Assembly (NCBI RefSeq): GCF_041146795.1
Contig: NC_135182.1
Location: 35,395,509 to 35,459,508 of the forward strand
Source: Maylandia zebra
Taxonomy: Eukaryota; Chordata; Actinopteri; Cichliformes; Cichlidae
Length of the DNA stretch: 64,000 nucleotides
Reading direction: 5' to 3'
Every line of letters starts with the position of its first letter. Position 1 is the stretch's first letter. Below are positions 37,201 through 52,619 of this stretch, piece by piece. A program made the translations under genes and the position numbers. Under the pieces are notes generated by a model. The model was given only the letters and a program-made list of their open reading frames with translations. It made no database searches and was not told the DNA's origin.

Positions 37201-40200
37201 AATTAATTTGCTTCAGATTTTAGTCAGTGTGTAATGATTATGGGACATGTGCAGTCATGATCTCTGACCTGTAGCTGAAGTGTACTGCCCTCTTCTGGCC
37301 CGGGAGCAAAGTTCCAGCGCGAGGTGAAACACTGAACAATTGGTTGTCCTGAACCTGTGAAAAACATGAAACATTACTTTTGTTTTTATCTCTGTCTTAT
37401 CATAATATTGATATTTTTTCTTGCAAAATGGAATAAACAAAAGATACAAAAAAGTAAGACCTTCATTTGGGACAGCTCTGTGTTACTGAACTCTCCCATC
37501 ACTGCCCAGTACTCCAACTCTATCTGTTGATCCTCTGGAAACAAGAAGGCCCTAATATCAAAGAAGAAGACAACTATCAGCAGATGGTAGAATTTACCTT
37601 CAAACCATCACATACGCTCTACTTTCAACAACAAAAATGAAAAATGACAGGGTGCATAGAGCAGACTGGTCTGTAATAATAGTATACTTTATGGCATGAT
37701 ATTTACATACCAGTGTACAGGAATACACCCAGGGTTGTGAAGCATCAACATAAGGTCTGAAGGATCTGAATCAACAGGAGCCGAACCAAAGTTGAAATCC
37801 AGCATGGTTTTGGTGAAGATGGAAGGACTTGTGTGCAGTCTAGAGACAGATGGAGACAACAGGGTGGTGCGCACCACACCCAGACACTGCAGGTTTAAAA
37901 TGACTGTTTGTCGTTCAGGAAATACAAACTGTTCTACAACAAATACAAAATAATTCAAGTACAAAAAATTACCATAAATACCAAAAAACTTTAATTATTC
38001 CAGGGTTACGTTTCTGTTTTGTTTAGTTTTTTTGCTTTTTTCAGATGCTGACCTGTGCCTGGTGGGAGTCTGAAAGGTCAGTTCTTCAGAGGACGGGTTG
38101 GACAGCAGCTGGTCGTTGAGACAGTCCAGTGAGAAGAGTTTCCATATGTGTGTCTTGCTGAGTCTACCCACACAGCCACAGCTCCACGCATCCATCGCCT
38201 GCAGGGTGGGAAACACACCCCTAGCTCGCACTTCACAAAGCGCTTGGGGAGATGACATCACACATCCTGGAGAGAGAGAGAGACAGGGAGAGCAGGATAA
38301 AACAGGCAGTGTTGCTTAATAATGACTTGGAGTTAAATTGCAGTAAACATTTAAGCGTATGGAGTGTGTATGTGTTCTACCACTGGCATTCAGAGTTGTA
38401 TATGTGATGGTCCAGAGGTACTCGGCTTGCCTGTTCGGTCTGATTGTGGATCGGACCACCATGGTGGAGTGAGAGGCAACAGTTCCCCTCTCCAAGTCCA
38501 GCTGTAGGGCTAAAAGGACACAGATTCAGTCTCACTAGTAGAATCAAAAAGTACAGAGTGCAGATGAACGTATACGTGTATCACAAAACAAGATACCACT
38601 TGGCTGAGCTGCAGAGTCAGAGTGATGTTCATCATCCAGAAGTATCTGCTGCACAGAGAGGCCGAAGGAGACTGGACAGGGGCTCTTGTTTACTACAGGA
38701 ATCTCAACAGTTCGACAGCTTCCAACCAAAGTCTCTCCCACATCAAGGATGGATTTCTCTGCCTGGGAAGGAAGGCACCTCTAAAGATCTGCTGCTGTTC
38801 CAAAGCTACAGGAAATGATTGCTTGAATTTTCTTGCAATATTTGTCTACGGTTATGACTGACTCACAAAAAACAAAAACAAGCATGTGTACATATTGAAA
38901 TCACTCAAACACATGAATAGTTCCACCTCTATCCAGCCCCTGGATCCCACTCCCTCCACTACAAGGGTGAGGTGTGACTTGATGGATCCATGTGACTGGA
39001 CAGGCCAGTAGGTTAGAGTAGGTTCTAGTGTGTATGCGTTCTCTGCCAGCGGACTGAAGGTCCACGTCTGCATCTGTAGTAAAAATAAACAAATTAAACA
39101 GCTTTTTTTCCACAGTTCCACAGTTACTGTCTACATAAATGTGCAGTGTGCACTCCTCTCTCAGTCTCTCACACAGCACTCATTGGGATGCAGTTCACCA
39201 GCATCTGGTTTGACAGAGATAAGCTCCTGGTCTGGCTCTGGAATGCTCCACTGGAATCTATCATGAAAGGAAATCAGAGAAAGCCAGCTGTAGACAAGAT
39301 GAATGATCCTGAGGTAAGTCCAGACTACAAAAAATACACTGAAAAATGTCGGAAAACACGACCAGAATAAGAGCGCAGAAACAAATCAGGCAGCCAACCT
39401 CACTGGCAACAGGCTTCGGTTCCTGATGTGATGGGTGCGCTGGGCCTGCGAGCCCACTGCTGTTGGCTGGAAATATAAAGTGCTGCCTCCTTCCAGAGAC
39501 ACACACAGCTTTTCCACCACACTGACAACTGTCAGTTCCTGAAGAAGAAAGAGACATTAACAGACAGTAAAATAAAAATAACGTAAAAACGTGAGTGACT
39601 GTTGACTGACGCTCTCGTGCAGGGCCGCACCTTTGTGAGTTTAGATGCATTGAGCTGCAGGTGTAATTTAAACCCCTGGTCAGAACTATCCTCTGCTGGC
39701 ACTGCTCTGAGGGACAGGATCTGGTGATCTCCTGGCTGGATCAAACCACAGCTTGGAACTACAAACGCCGATTCTGCCAGGGCAGGGTTTGAGCTGCGCT
39801 CCAAACAGAAAGTGAGCGGCCAGTCTCCAACATTGTGAAGCAGGACTGTCCGATAGGAAATGACACTGAGGGCTGGAAACACCTAGTAGAACAAAATCAT
39901 TCAGCAAGCTCCAGATGTTGTTTCTAAGAAGGAATATTTGATTTATTATCTTAAAGATTTTCCTCATGAGTTGGGATTTGAAGAAAGTGCATCTTTTTTG
40001 TTCTTACCACGTGAGGGGGATTTACGGAGCAGCGTGGAGTGAAGTGTTCTTTGCCTGGCTGAAAGGAGTGGCCAATGACTCTGATGGTCACACACCAAGG
40101 CGGACACACACCTGTGTCTGGACTGTGCTGCAGAGTCCAAAGACGCATGATTGACAGCATAGGTTTGAAAGCATGTGACTGTTTAAGACCAGGTTATACT

Positions 40201-43200
40201 AAGTCAAAAAAGCACCGCTGCCTGTTGTAATGCACAGTTTACTGCAGTGTATAAAATAATAATACCTTATCGTATGCAAAGCACTCAAGTTGTGCTCCGT
40301 GCAGAGTATTGAGCTGCTTGGGCGCGTACGTCACTCTGAACAAGGTGGACTTAAGTGGAGCCAAGTCACAAGATGATGGAGCGATGGAGAATGGAGACTC
40401 TTGGGCGGCAGTCCAAACGAGACTTGAAGGGAAATACATGAAATATAAGCATCAGCGGTCAGAAATTAAAGGTAGATTTCAGACAGAAAAACAAAAACAT
40501 CAAAAGAAGCCACGCTGCAGGACACGAAGACGTACCTGAGTTTCCTCCTGGTGTGGTTTGTGATAGAGACCGACTGCGTAAAAGCAGATGAAGGAGATGA
40601 AGAGGATGTATGCTTGTGATTAAACAGCAGTTCAGTCGGGGCCACAGATACACGTAGCAATGGCAATGAAGATTTCAAACAGAGAGGATCCGTGTGCCCC
40701 AAGCAGGCCCGGTAAAAGTCTTCCACGGCGGTGGCTGACATGAACTGCTGTAAATGACACAGACAACGAGTCAGAGAGGCAAGTCTAAGCCTTCGCTGAA
40801 ATTTAAATACAGAAATGTGAAAATGGAAGCATACCCCCTCCACAGGGGAGTGCAGCCCTTTCTGGTCAGACTCTATTTTATGACCTCCCCGCAGGGCTGC
40901 CGGGGCATGTGGTGAATTCTGTCTGCAGTCCTGCTGAAGCGTGTGCAGAACCAAGTGTTCAGGTTTTAGTATGGCAGGTTTCTGGTGCCCTGAGTGGCAG
41001 GTACCAATCAGGTCAAGAAACACCGGCTCCTAAAAGAGACATTATGTAAGCACATAGGTAGAAATGCTTGTCTCCGTGCCGTGTTTAACATGTCCTACCC
41101 CGTCCAGTACGAGACATGCCACTCTCCTGTAGTGTGCATTAGGCTGTGTGGGCCTGTAGGCTGCCTTCACTCTGGTGTGACTATGTGGGAGAACAGCGCC
41201 ACTTGCTGGTAGGATACTAAACACACTGTTCCCACTACAGTCAATATCCCACTGGTAGAAAGCCTCAGCAGTGGAAGCATTAACGAGCTCCACCGTCCGT
41301 ACAACTGATCCTCCTGCTTCAACACATTCAAAATCCACCACAGAGGAAGACAAGGCAACTTTGGGACCTGCAAAAGGAGATTATCTGGGTTATAAACTAT
41401 CTTCCTTTTATTATTTGAAAATACAACTTTCTTGGGAGTGTACATGTGCTTTACTAAAGCTACAGAGAAACTGAGTTTTCCTTCATGTCTGGGCCTCTTA
41501 CCAATACAATGCCCAGAGAGTTTGAGCAGACTTTCACTGAGCGTGCCTTTGCAGTTTAGAGACAAGTACTCCACTGAAACAGTATCCACCACAGCAGGGG
41601 AGTAAGTGACTGAAACCCGCCGTGATCCACCAGGAGCCACCCTACCACGGGTGGCATCACAGCTGAACTCTGATCCAAACGAGGGCACCCCACCAGGCAG
41701 CCGTGACAGAGAAAAAGACGCCGTTACCTGCAGGAAAGGATGCAAAGATGTGTGGGAGAAGGCTTCGAGCGTGAACTTTTGCACTTACGTGTCTATGTGC
41801 ACCACCCACCGGAGACGGGTTAAAAATGTCAAAGTGTTTCTGCAAACTCTTGCCAACAGCAACAGGACCAAAGTCCACCAGTGGGCCACCATTATCTTCT
41901 CCCCCTTTGCTGCTGGGATTTTTCACCAGTAGATGTGGATATTTAGCTTAAAAAAGCAAGATAAAAAGTCGCAGGTAAAACAGATGCTTGAAAGACCGAT
42001 GTGTCAGCTTTTGACTATTTGAAGTAGATCTAAAAATACCTAGAGTGGAATTTTACAGGGAAAACAGTATTTAGGCTAACTTTCTATTCCTCCTTTTGTA
42101 TTTTACGTTCATCGTGTGATGTTGCAAACGTTATCTTTATGGGAGTGGGCCAAGCCCATCATTTTATATTTTGGTCATGACGTACAAGTAAACGAGACAG
42201 TGAGGAGGCTGACAGTTATGACAGTTTCTCACGCTAACCCTTACCCACTGACACTGTGGTCAGATCTTTGGTTTGCTAGTTACAGTACCTAGTCCCTGTA
42301 GGAGGACAGTGCAGCTGCTCTCGAGCTTGCCCTCCTCTCCAAACCTGCAGAGAGCCTGCTGCTGGTACACCAGTGCCTCCTGTGGCCGGAAGACCACTGT
42401 GGTGTGACACTCCTGACCGGGTTTCAACAGGCCCTGCTCTGGACGGAGCTGGAATGGTGCAGGACACTCCCACTGGAAGTACGTATGGAGTTTACTACAG
42501 GATTAAATAAAAAAGAGGCGATTAAAGTAAAATAAAAGCAAGCGTTCTATTTTCTATTTCCTCCCAACATAGAAAACACACATACAGGTTAAATGAAATA
42601 CACACAGAGACATAACCGTGTACCTGGCATTTTTTAATGGGAAATCAGTGTGTGTGGAGTGTTCAACAGCACAGAGCGGGAGCATCACAGACTCAGGAAC
42701 CTCCAGGGTGTGAGAGGGAACGACGGCACGGAGGCATACATGAAAGCTGCCTTCTTTCCCTTGAAATTCAATGCTGTCCTCATACTCACACTGTCTCAGA
42801 CACACGCAGCAGTACACAAGCAGAAGACTTCAAAGCACAGAGTGAGCTGCTGTATTTAAATAGTTTATCATCTACTCAGGATTTTATTGAAACAGTTAAA
42901 TTACTTTTATATTTACCTGCTCTCTATACATCAGTTTGTATCATGTAAGGTTACTGACTACAGAGATACTGCTGCATAAGCATGAAAGCACTAGTACATT
43001 TCATATTTCAAAATCAGTGAAGATCAAGTAGTATTCTGTCTGATTTTGACATGTGTTACCCTTTGAAGAGGTTTAAAGGTGACTTGTATGGAGAAGGAAG
43101 TCCCGGGGCTGATGACAGCTATGTGAGGAGCCAAGGTGGAGAAAATCTTGGACACAGGAGGCCTGTGAAGGGAAGCGAGGGACGTGTTATCTGCAGGGAT

Positions 43201-44440
43201 AAAACAAAGCTTAGCTTTGCACAGAGCAGATTAAACACCTTATGTGTAGCTTCTTTAGTTTGTTGTGGACGTTCTTTAACACTAATGTCTTGGTAAATTC
43301 TCTGCCCAGGTCCCAGTCCTCCCAGGCCAGCTCTGGTCTCGTTTCCACTCCAAAGAAGCAGTTTCTTTGGCTTGGTGCTCGTCGCTGACACTTCCCAACC
43401 CTCTGCCTGTGGGGAATCCCTGGATCCTGGCAGGTTTGGTGTTACAGGAGATGTGAGTTTTGGAAAAACACAAAAAACAAAACATTTATTCCAAATTCAA
43501 AACAATCTTTAACATTTATAGTGGACCTGAAACAGTCATACAGCAATGTCTCTTTGAGAAAAGGCAACTATATCTTCAAAATGATACATTTTTGTACAAA
43601 CTTTACATTGACCAATAGGAATGGATGAAGTCATTCAGTGAACATTTTTTGCACACAGTATATTTCAATTAAAGATTTGGCTTGATAAGAACAAATTATG
43701 ATTAATGATGTTAGTTGTAAATGGATTAAATACAAATATAAAGATCCAGATAGATGGTGTTGATACAGAAAAAGACATTATAGATAGTTAGAAAGGACAC
43801 GTTAAATATATTCTTCCTTCAGTGTCAACAAGCAGCACTAAACAAAGCAGAGCAGGATTTCACATCACTCCATGTTCACCTTATTTAAGCTATTGTTCAA
43901 AGGTCTGGGACAATAACAACTTTTGCAACAAACATAAATTTAACCAAAAAGAAGTATAAAGATATGATCTTCATCAGATAGGAGAGGAAGATGTTGAATT
44001 TTAGTCAGTGTTTCTGTTTTTAGCTGCTACTTGCTTTGCTGCGTGGAGCACAATTATGGAGTTGTGAAAACAAGATAATACGGGAATAATTTGTATTTTA
44101 TGTAGCGTACGTATTATGTGTAGTTAGAAATGTGTTCACTGCTGTTATTGCGGTTTAAATCAACAGGGAAGCTGGATAAATAAACACTGATAACTTTGTG
44201 ACATTGTAGAGTTTTTACTGGATTATTTTCTGTATACTGTTTACATTATTGACATAAAGTAAACTAAACTAAACAAACACAGTTTCGTAAATGTGAGCAC
44301 AGCACAGGGTTATTCTCACAGATCTCAAACAGGAAAAAAACAATGATGCCAAACTTTACTTTGATATCGTTGCCAGTGACGGAGGCCTCCCGTGGAGCGG
44401 CAGACACCAGCGGGTCAGGACCCCGAGTCTCCGCTAACAT
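31225..44440 (-). CDS. cfap65: Cilia- and flagella-associated protein 65 (CCDC108)
   Basis: Axonemal protein with many ASH/MSP-type immunoglobulin-like repeats, required for sperm flagellum assembly. 34 coding exons, 5' to 3': 44360-44440, 43239-43402, 43060-43162, 42624-42790, 42289-42494, 41810-41946, 41502-41727, 41099-41367, 40835-41029, 40536-40747, 40266-40422, 40008-40127, 39631-39882, 39399-39538, 39173-39257, 38927-39073, 38597-38762, 38381-38509, 38053-38266, 37711-37839, 37461-37551, 37269-37354, 37076-37142, 36501-36611, 36220-36411, 35433-35591, 35188-35349, 33322-33438, 32520-32654, 32389-32439, 32079-32296, 31869-31985, 31384-31752, 31225-31273. They sum to 5223 nt, an unbroken frame of 1740 residues (human about 1925). 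Diagnostic stretches: [56 protein letters not shown], and a C-terminal [18 protein letters not shown]. Recurrent G-x-x-x-P-G turns mark successive ASH repeats. The acidic Glu-rich stretch recalled in human CFAP65 near the C-terminus is not seen. Borders of exons 12, 27 and 34 are the least certain. Confidence 0.94.
33509..35109 (+). mobile_element. Tc1-like transposon in cfap65 intron 27
   Basis: A 1601-bp element with TA target duplications (33507-33508 and 35110-35111) and terminal inverted repeats of about 200 bp each (33509-33707 and 34910-35109) that are nearly identical and begin CAGTGGGGCAAAAAAGTATT. The transposase reads on the plus strand, antisense to cfap65. It is widespread in fish genomes. 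The long, well-matched ends indicate a young copy. Confidence 0.95.
33873..34893 (+). pseudogene. Tc1 transposase, two lesions
   Basis: It starts [20 protein letters not shown] with paired helix-turn-helix domains (residues about 1-115). The DD34E catalytic core is present: [11 protein letters not shown] (Asp), [12 protein letters not shown] (Asp), [15 protein letters not shown] (Glu). A one-base loss near 34232 shifts the frame between RRVP and LLKPVHVQ, and TGA at 34483-34485 replaces an expected Arg codon after GTG (a CpG-type change from CGA). All catalytic residues survive on either side, so it is a recently dead copy of an otherwise complete 340-residue protein. Confidence 0.92.
35710..36175. 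mobile_element. Short TIR element interrupted by a piggyBac-like MITE
   Basis: The left end has TCAAACCCAGTTCCAAAAAAG and the right end reads, inverted, ACCCGATTCCAGAGAAGTTG, an imperfect inverted pair found in many fish non-autonomous DNA elements. Its middle is occupied by the TTAA-flanked element at 35841-36135. Superfamily not assigned. Lies in cfap65 intron 25. Confidence 0.6.
35841..36135. mobile_element. piggyBac-like MITE with TTAA duplication
   Basis: A 295-bp element flanked by TTAA on both sides (35837-35840 and 36136-36139). Its ends are the inverted pair CCTCCTAGGACC / GGGTCTTAGGAGG. Exact TTAA target duplication is the hallmark of piggyBac transposition. It encodes no protein and must have been mobilised in trans. 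Confidence 0.8.
36752..36900 (+). mobile_element. LINE 3' end fragment
   Basis: CTTGCTCGTAGGGGGTTG, GATTGTTGGGTTTTCTC, AAAGTGCCATGAAGCGACTG and TTTGGTGCTATATAAATAAAACTG match the 3' tail of a common fish LINE. It lies between exons 24 and 23 of cfap65. Confidence 0.6.
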
Positions 44441-45829
44441 GGCTGTAAAGGAAGAAGACGCTTAGTCCTCGACACAGAAGGAAACACGGGGAATGGTAAC
44501 GTAGCTCTTTCCCGTTTAAGACACATTTTACGGTCAGTAACACGAACTGGTTGGTGGCTAAAAAACAACCTCACCTTACCGACACGCGGAGCAAACTCTT
44601 CAACTACTTTTTATTTGCCTCAAAATTGAAGACGAAGAAGAAAGAACACACCGGGAACACCGGGAACAGACATGGGTCAGCGTTGTTGCGTTGTCGTTTC
44701 CATAGCAACAAGCCTCCAGAAGAAATTACGGCGACTGATAAGGGTCATTTGCAAACTGCTACGTGAGGACGTAACCAGAGTGGTGACGCTGTGACGTAGT
44801 TTTACGGTATGTAAATACGCGGATGCAGAGATATGTTAGGTTATAGCAGGTAATCATCCTTTAAATGGTTCAGCCACACTGTGTCTACTTTATTAAATTA
44901 TAGAACTTTAATTATAATTCATAATCCAAAGTTTCTCATTTTTTTTCAACAAACTTGAAAACACATGAATTTAAGGTAATTTCGAAAATTTTATTAACAA
45001 GCAAACAAAAACTCTGACACTGCATTGCAAAAAAAAGAAATATATTAAATTCTATAACTGTTAAATTATATATTTTTTACAGAGTACAAGGGGGATGAGA
45101 AGGCAAACTTGAAAAGCAAGGCATGCAGATATTTCACTGAGTCCATGGCTTTAACTAAATACAAGCATTTCCAAGAAACTAAAACAAAGGGAAAGCATTC
45201 AATATCATAAAACAAACTAAATTCCTAAAAGGAAATACAGTAGCAACACAACAGTGTGCCTGTTATGTGTTTATAATGCCCTGAAACATCAGCTGAGTTC
45301 ACGTAAATCATGTATTGTAACGGACCAGGAAACCTGGATAATATTACCATCCACACTGACACCATTAGTTTTATTTTATGTCTGTCTCATTGTCTACTAC
45401 CTTCTATGAAAGTGCCATTATCACTCATTCATGTAGTTTAATTGCATGCGCGTACAAAGATAAATGTGTTTATTGCAGGTGGCAGGACAGGGAAGTGGGC
45501 TTTAAGTCATAAAGATAAATTCAAAAAGTCTGAATTATTTGTTGATTTTAAAGTCATAACTCATGGATGGATAGCTGGCTATTAAAGCATTAAATGTTCA
45601 GGTACATAACAATTGAACAGTTCTGATTTCATGTAATATTAATAACAGACTGAGATGTTTGGAGTTGGTTTAGCACTATGATCCAGGCTGTTAAAAAACA
45701 AACTAACCAAGCAAAACTTTTAACAAAACGTTGTTTTCATTCCACCGTCTTCGTGCACAGGATTGCAATGGCATTACTATTTTAATAATAATGAGCATAA
45801 GAAGACATATAATAAAAACATGGACGAGT
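44441..45829. other. Intergenic: cfap65 promoter and 3' flank of the mnx gene
   Basis: The cfap65-proximal 400 bp hold the X-box and CG-containing sequence. From about 44.85 kb the DNA becomes very AT-rich, as expected for the 3' untranslated region of the mnx gene, which is transcribed toward cfap65. No other coding region was recognised. Confidence 0.5.
44696..44709 (+). promoter_or_regulatory. RFX X-box upstream of cfap65
   Basis: GTTTCCATAGCAAC is a full match to the 14-bp X-box consensus GTHNYYATRRNAAC bound by RFX transcription factors, which together with FOXJ1 drive ciliary genes. It lies 256 bp upstream of the cfap65 start codon, where such sites are usually found in ciliary promoters. 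Use in vivo is inference. Confidence 0.75.
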
Positions 45830-47803
<1,974 letters not shown>

Positions 47804-47815
47804 GTTGGCTGTCAT

Positions 47816-50800
47816 TCTGACTCGAGATGTGTCCTCTGAACAGTTGATGTTATTTCGTGTGAAGCGTTTTTGTTGTTTTTAAAACCCGAACCTAAACTTC
47901 AATAATGAAATAAACTCTTCTGATGAACTTTCGATGTTTCCCTAAGGTCTTGATACACGGGTTAAGCTTGTCATTCCCACTCACGGAAGAAATGCCTTTT
48001 TTCTGACCCACTGCACGAACTCTGCGTGTAAAAAACACTTCACCGCTCCGACAGTGAGCGCAAAAATTACTCGAACCCAAGCGCACGACAAAGTCTGCTT
48101 TGTTGTGATTGGCCAGAGCTCTGCAGAAGCACAGGGGCAGGAACTCACAAACTCTTAATTGATCTCGTCCTTCTTATGCATACAACTAGGTCACAGAAAT
48201 GGCTTCCTGTAAGCCCCTGTTAGAACCATTTACGCGTCAATAAATCTCAAAGCAGAAAAGATTAACCTGTGTAGGAGAACTTTGTAAAAAGGAAAGAAAG
48301 ATTAATAATGTGAACAACTTCTTCCTTAAATGTCTGCGTCCTCTATCTTTAACCCTGTTTCAGGTGAAGTCGAGGTGTAGTTTTCTCACACAACCTCTTA
48401 CACACTCATTATATTACACATCCAACATGTGTGAGGTGCAAACACTCTTGACGACTATATTGCCTTAATTGCTGTAATCTTACTTAGAGTTATGACAAAA
48501 ATTAATCATTTTACAGCTAACTCTTGATTAAACTTTATAGCCTGCTAAGGTTGACAGAAACCCAACTGTTCTTATCAGCAGCCGCTTCCATGATTATCGT
48601 CATCACCACACTACAGAGCACATAAAAGGGCAGTAAACTGAGAGAAAGCAAACTTTTCTTTGTTTTCCCCTCCTGTAGATTAGAACCACACCGGCAAAGT
48701 AGACACAGGTGACAAAAAACACGTAGTAGTTGGCATTTATTCTTCAATTATACACACGGTGCATGCAACCAAGATTTGGAAAGGGAAGACAGTTTTCTTC
48801 TTCGTCTATTGCATGCAGTAGTATATTTTATATATTAATGTGCACAAAAGAGGACGGCATGTAAGTAGTTATAGTTTTCCAGGAGATCTTCCCTTCAACC
48901 TAAACTGATTCCTACGTGTCGCAGACAAACAGACAGACAATATCTTAATTAGAGGCTGAAACTGAGCAATTAAGCGTCGCTTAAAGGGTTCAGCCTTCAT
49001 CTATATAGACTATTTTCCACAGTCACCAGGTGTGATTTCCTGCTGGACTTTACAGGATTGATAAGAGACAGTCATTGACCTGGGAAAACAAACTGTTCTC
49101 ATGTCCAAGACAAATACACCAACACCTGCTGAACTGAGCACACAGCATTTAAGAGAAACAGCCTACGTGTTTAAAGTAAAAGTTGCATGTGTGTGCTGGA
49201 ACGTTACATATGCATATATATATTTGAGTAAATCATCAGCCGCCTCCTTTGACTGGAAGAGCTGTGCGTATAGTAGGAGTTAATGTTGTGTAATTATTAT
49301 AACTTACATCACTGATCAAATATTAAAGCATGGGCACAGCAAGGTGTCTTATCCATGGCTAATGCACCCATCAGCGTGCTGCACAAAACTGTGCATGAAC
49401 AGGAAGAGTCCACAAAGCAGCGTACATGTTCATCATATATTCTATAACATTTATTATGTATCCTGTTTTAACAAGAGCAAGCAATTTGATTGCAAATTCT
49501 TGGGTATTTGTTATAAAGTAAATGCTTTATGTTATAGCATGGGCGACTCGTTCTCGGTGTCTTTGATGGTCAGATACATCACTGTGATGTTGGACAGATC
49601 CAAGGCTGTAAAAACCGACTGTAAAATAATTACCACCCTGTGATCTCTTCTCCGGGCATTAGATAAGGCAGAGCGAGGATATAGCTCACCATTAAATACA
49701 GTCTGTCTAACATTTCTTGATGGCCAAGCATAAATATCATAACCTTTGAGATAAGGTTCTGTAGGCTGATGACATTGATATTTAAAATTTAACACCAAAT
49801 AGAAACAGCGTGTTTGGTAATATATTAGAATTGTGATTTATGGTCATTAGACTGCCATTTTAATCATCCTTAAAAAAGTCTTTGTTTTCATATAACATCT
49901 GTGCATAGATGGTTTCTGTTCATTGCACAGCAGAGATGGCCTGTTATAAGATATCGTTCTACATCTGTTTTTGTTAAACGGAGACATTATTCATCAACCA
50001 CATTCACTCATCTTCAGCTATAACAGCGGAAATCAGGAGTGAGGGTTTTAAGTGGGCTGCAAACTTTTTGTCGTTGTTCAGTTTTCAGATACGTGTTGTT
50101 AGAAGACATGACTGAAATTTAAGAGTTAACACAGGACGTCGGTTCAGGGGGGAGAAGAGTTTTTAAGGTGAAAGGCTGTGATGTAGGCTTTTGGGTTGTC
50201 TTCATTACATTTAAGGAGGAATGTGTTCTCTCCTGGCAAAAAAGTTGTCCTTCTTGGTCCAATTTAACACAAAAGAAACTGAAGGAAAGAAGCAGAGCAG
50301 ATGTTTATTCTTTCAGAAGGATGGCTGCTCTTCCATTCATGTTAAAATCCTTGATTTAAATTAAATGATTTACAATTTAATGCATTTTATTTAACCTCCC
50401 TTTCTTGTTGTCTTTCTATCATGCACACACACACACTGGTCTGACAAGAGCAACAATGCAGATCACAGAGTTATAATGGATAAGAGCAAGCCACAGAATA
50501 GAAAAACAAGCCAGCCCATCGCTCCCCTCTACCCTCAGCTGTAAAAGAAGCGTTTATGTCGCCTCTTTTCATACACAAATGTAAAGAAGGTGGGCGATTC
50601 TGTCAGACCTCTATAGTTAAATGGCAAAAAGGTTACCCCATTCTTGAAGTGCAGAGGCAGAGCCGATTTTATTTCACTTATTTTATGCCAAGAACCTGTT
50701 TGTTAAACGGGGTCTAGTGCAGCAGTGAACCTCTAATAGAATTTGTGCAATTTAAAAAAATAATAATTTCCACCCACATTTGGCTACAATGTGGGTGGAA

Positions 50801-52619
50801 ATTATGCACATCATCTCGTGACTCTCATGACTTTGCAAAGGACAGACTCTGTGCAGGCTTCTGTGGGTATTTTCCAATAGTTGACACTAATGATTGCTGC
50901 AAGGTAGCGCCTGAGAGTTCAGCAGCATGTTCCCATCATCAACACCACGCAACCAAGGAAAGATACGGGCGTCAGACAGGGATTAACACGCCACGCATTT
51001 TAGTAAAGTAAGACATGACAGTGTATCCCAGGAGACTTTGGGTTGAGAAGAAAATTCCCCCAAATTCCCAACAGATAGAATATAATAAAGCCTGTTGTTC
51101 CCCAGCTGTCTGCGCCCTATTGTGGAATCTAGTCCAAAATCTGCTTTTGGATTCTATTGTATCTTTTGTCGTACCCTCGTTTTGCTCCGATTGGCCTAAT
51201 GGACCGCAGGGGAATGGAACACTTCCTAGTTGAGCAGCGGTGGGTGTTCGGGGTTGCAAGGTTCAACATTGTTCAAAATGAGTTGATTAATGACAGCCTT
51301 CAAAACTCAGACCGGGAGATAATGAGGAGGACAAGAGGGAGGGATGGAGGAGGAGGAGAGGGAAAGGAGGCGAGGCGGAGAGCTGAGATTGGATGATTAT
51401 TACTTAGCACAGTTAAGGGTGAGATGACAGTACAATGACAATGAGGCTTCAGGGTAGAAGTGGAGGAAGAGAGGAGGCACATAGCTAATTACTCCTAAAC
51501 AGAGGTCTGTGAATGATAGGAGGAGACAGACACACGTAGAGCTGGTTAGCACACAAAGACAGGGGCAGTGACTGGGCCGCAAAGGAGTGGCTGGAGAGAG
51601 TAGTTAAACATCTGTTGCTCTGTGGGACACCCAGTCTGCTCCTCAGAGCGAGGATCTCAAAGCGCTCATCGCACACATGTTCCTCAGCACGACAATGTTC
51701 CTCAGCACGACAACCACTCTTATACAAAACTGCTATTTTTGCACCAGTGCTGTCAATATTTGTTCACATAAAGCATTAAGGGAACACCAGAATCATTATA
51801 AATCATGCTTTAGGGAACATGAACTTCCAGTTCCTGAGATATTTTAGCCATAAACATAGTGACAGATCAACACAGACATAAAAGTAAACTTTTATCGAAT
51901 CAAAATAGCAATCTCCTCTTTTATATGTTTGCTTGAATATGACATGAACAGACATCTGCTCTTCTTGTCCGCTCTTACCTGCATTTTTCTATAACTAATA
52001 ATCGTTCTTTCCACAGCTGAGACAGTTCAATTAGCCTTGTGATCCACAGACACTCCCACCAATCCATGTTTGTGGCATTTAATCAGTGGCATGCGTGTGT
52101 GTGTGTGTTAGGGTGAGTGGTAGGTTAAGAAGGAAACACATAATTCTTTGTAGTAACCTTGTGTGACACTGTCACATCAGTTTTATTTTGTTCCCCTTCT
52201 CCTCTGGTTGCTTTAGTACCTGACACGCTGAGATGAAACATGCCTTTATTGTTGAGTGAGGCAGATTAAATAAAAAAGGCCAGAGGGAGAAGCTTGTAAC
52301 TCTGGGAATGAGTTTAGGTTGCAGATTTAGAATATTGCATCGCTGGCTGCTGTGGGGGTGTTGCATTCTTATCAAAGCGCATCCTGAAGTGACCTACATG
52401 ATGATATATGGGCTGAAAACAATCTGAATAAATGAAGAAACGCTGGAATCTCAGCCTGTTTCATACTGAAGACACGGAGCAGCCTTCATGTTTTTCTATC
52501 GCTTTTATTTTGCAAATATTCTGCACACATCCTCCTCTTAATTTAAACCATGGGCTTTAAATGTCTAAATATAAACTCCATAGGGAAATATGAATTTCAG
52601 TGTAAAATGATTATTTCAT
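47816..52619. other. Intergenic upstream of the mnx gene
   Basis: The first few hundred bases should contain the promoter; ATTGGCC (inverted CCAAT) is near 48109, and no TATA box could be fixed. The remainder is AT-rich with only short frames. It holds the perfect hairpin at 50763-50805 and a short tandem duplication (GTTCCTCAGCACGACAA twice, about 51680-51714). No coding exon recognised. Confidence 0.45.
50763..50805. repeat. Perfect 18-bp inverted repeat
   Basis: Arms 50763-50780 (ATAATTTCCACCCACATT) and 50788-50805 are exact reverse complements with a 7-nt loop (TGGCTAC). No flanking transposon ends. Confidence 0.95.

Noticed and set aside
43119..43391. Minus frame starting [10 protein letters not shown] as cfap65 exon 2
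   Set aside because: Wrong frame: the phase set by exon 1 and the family sequence require the frame reading [15 protein letters not shown].
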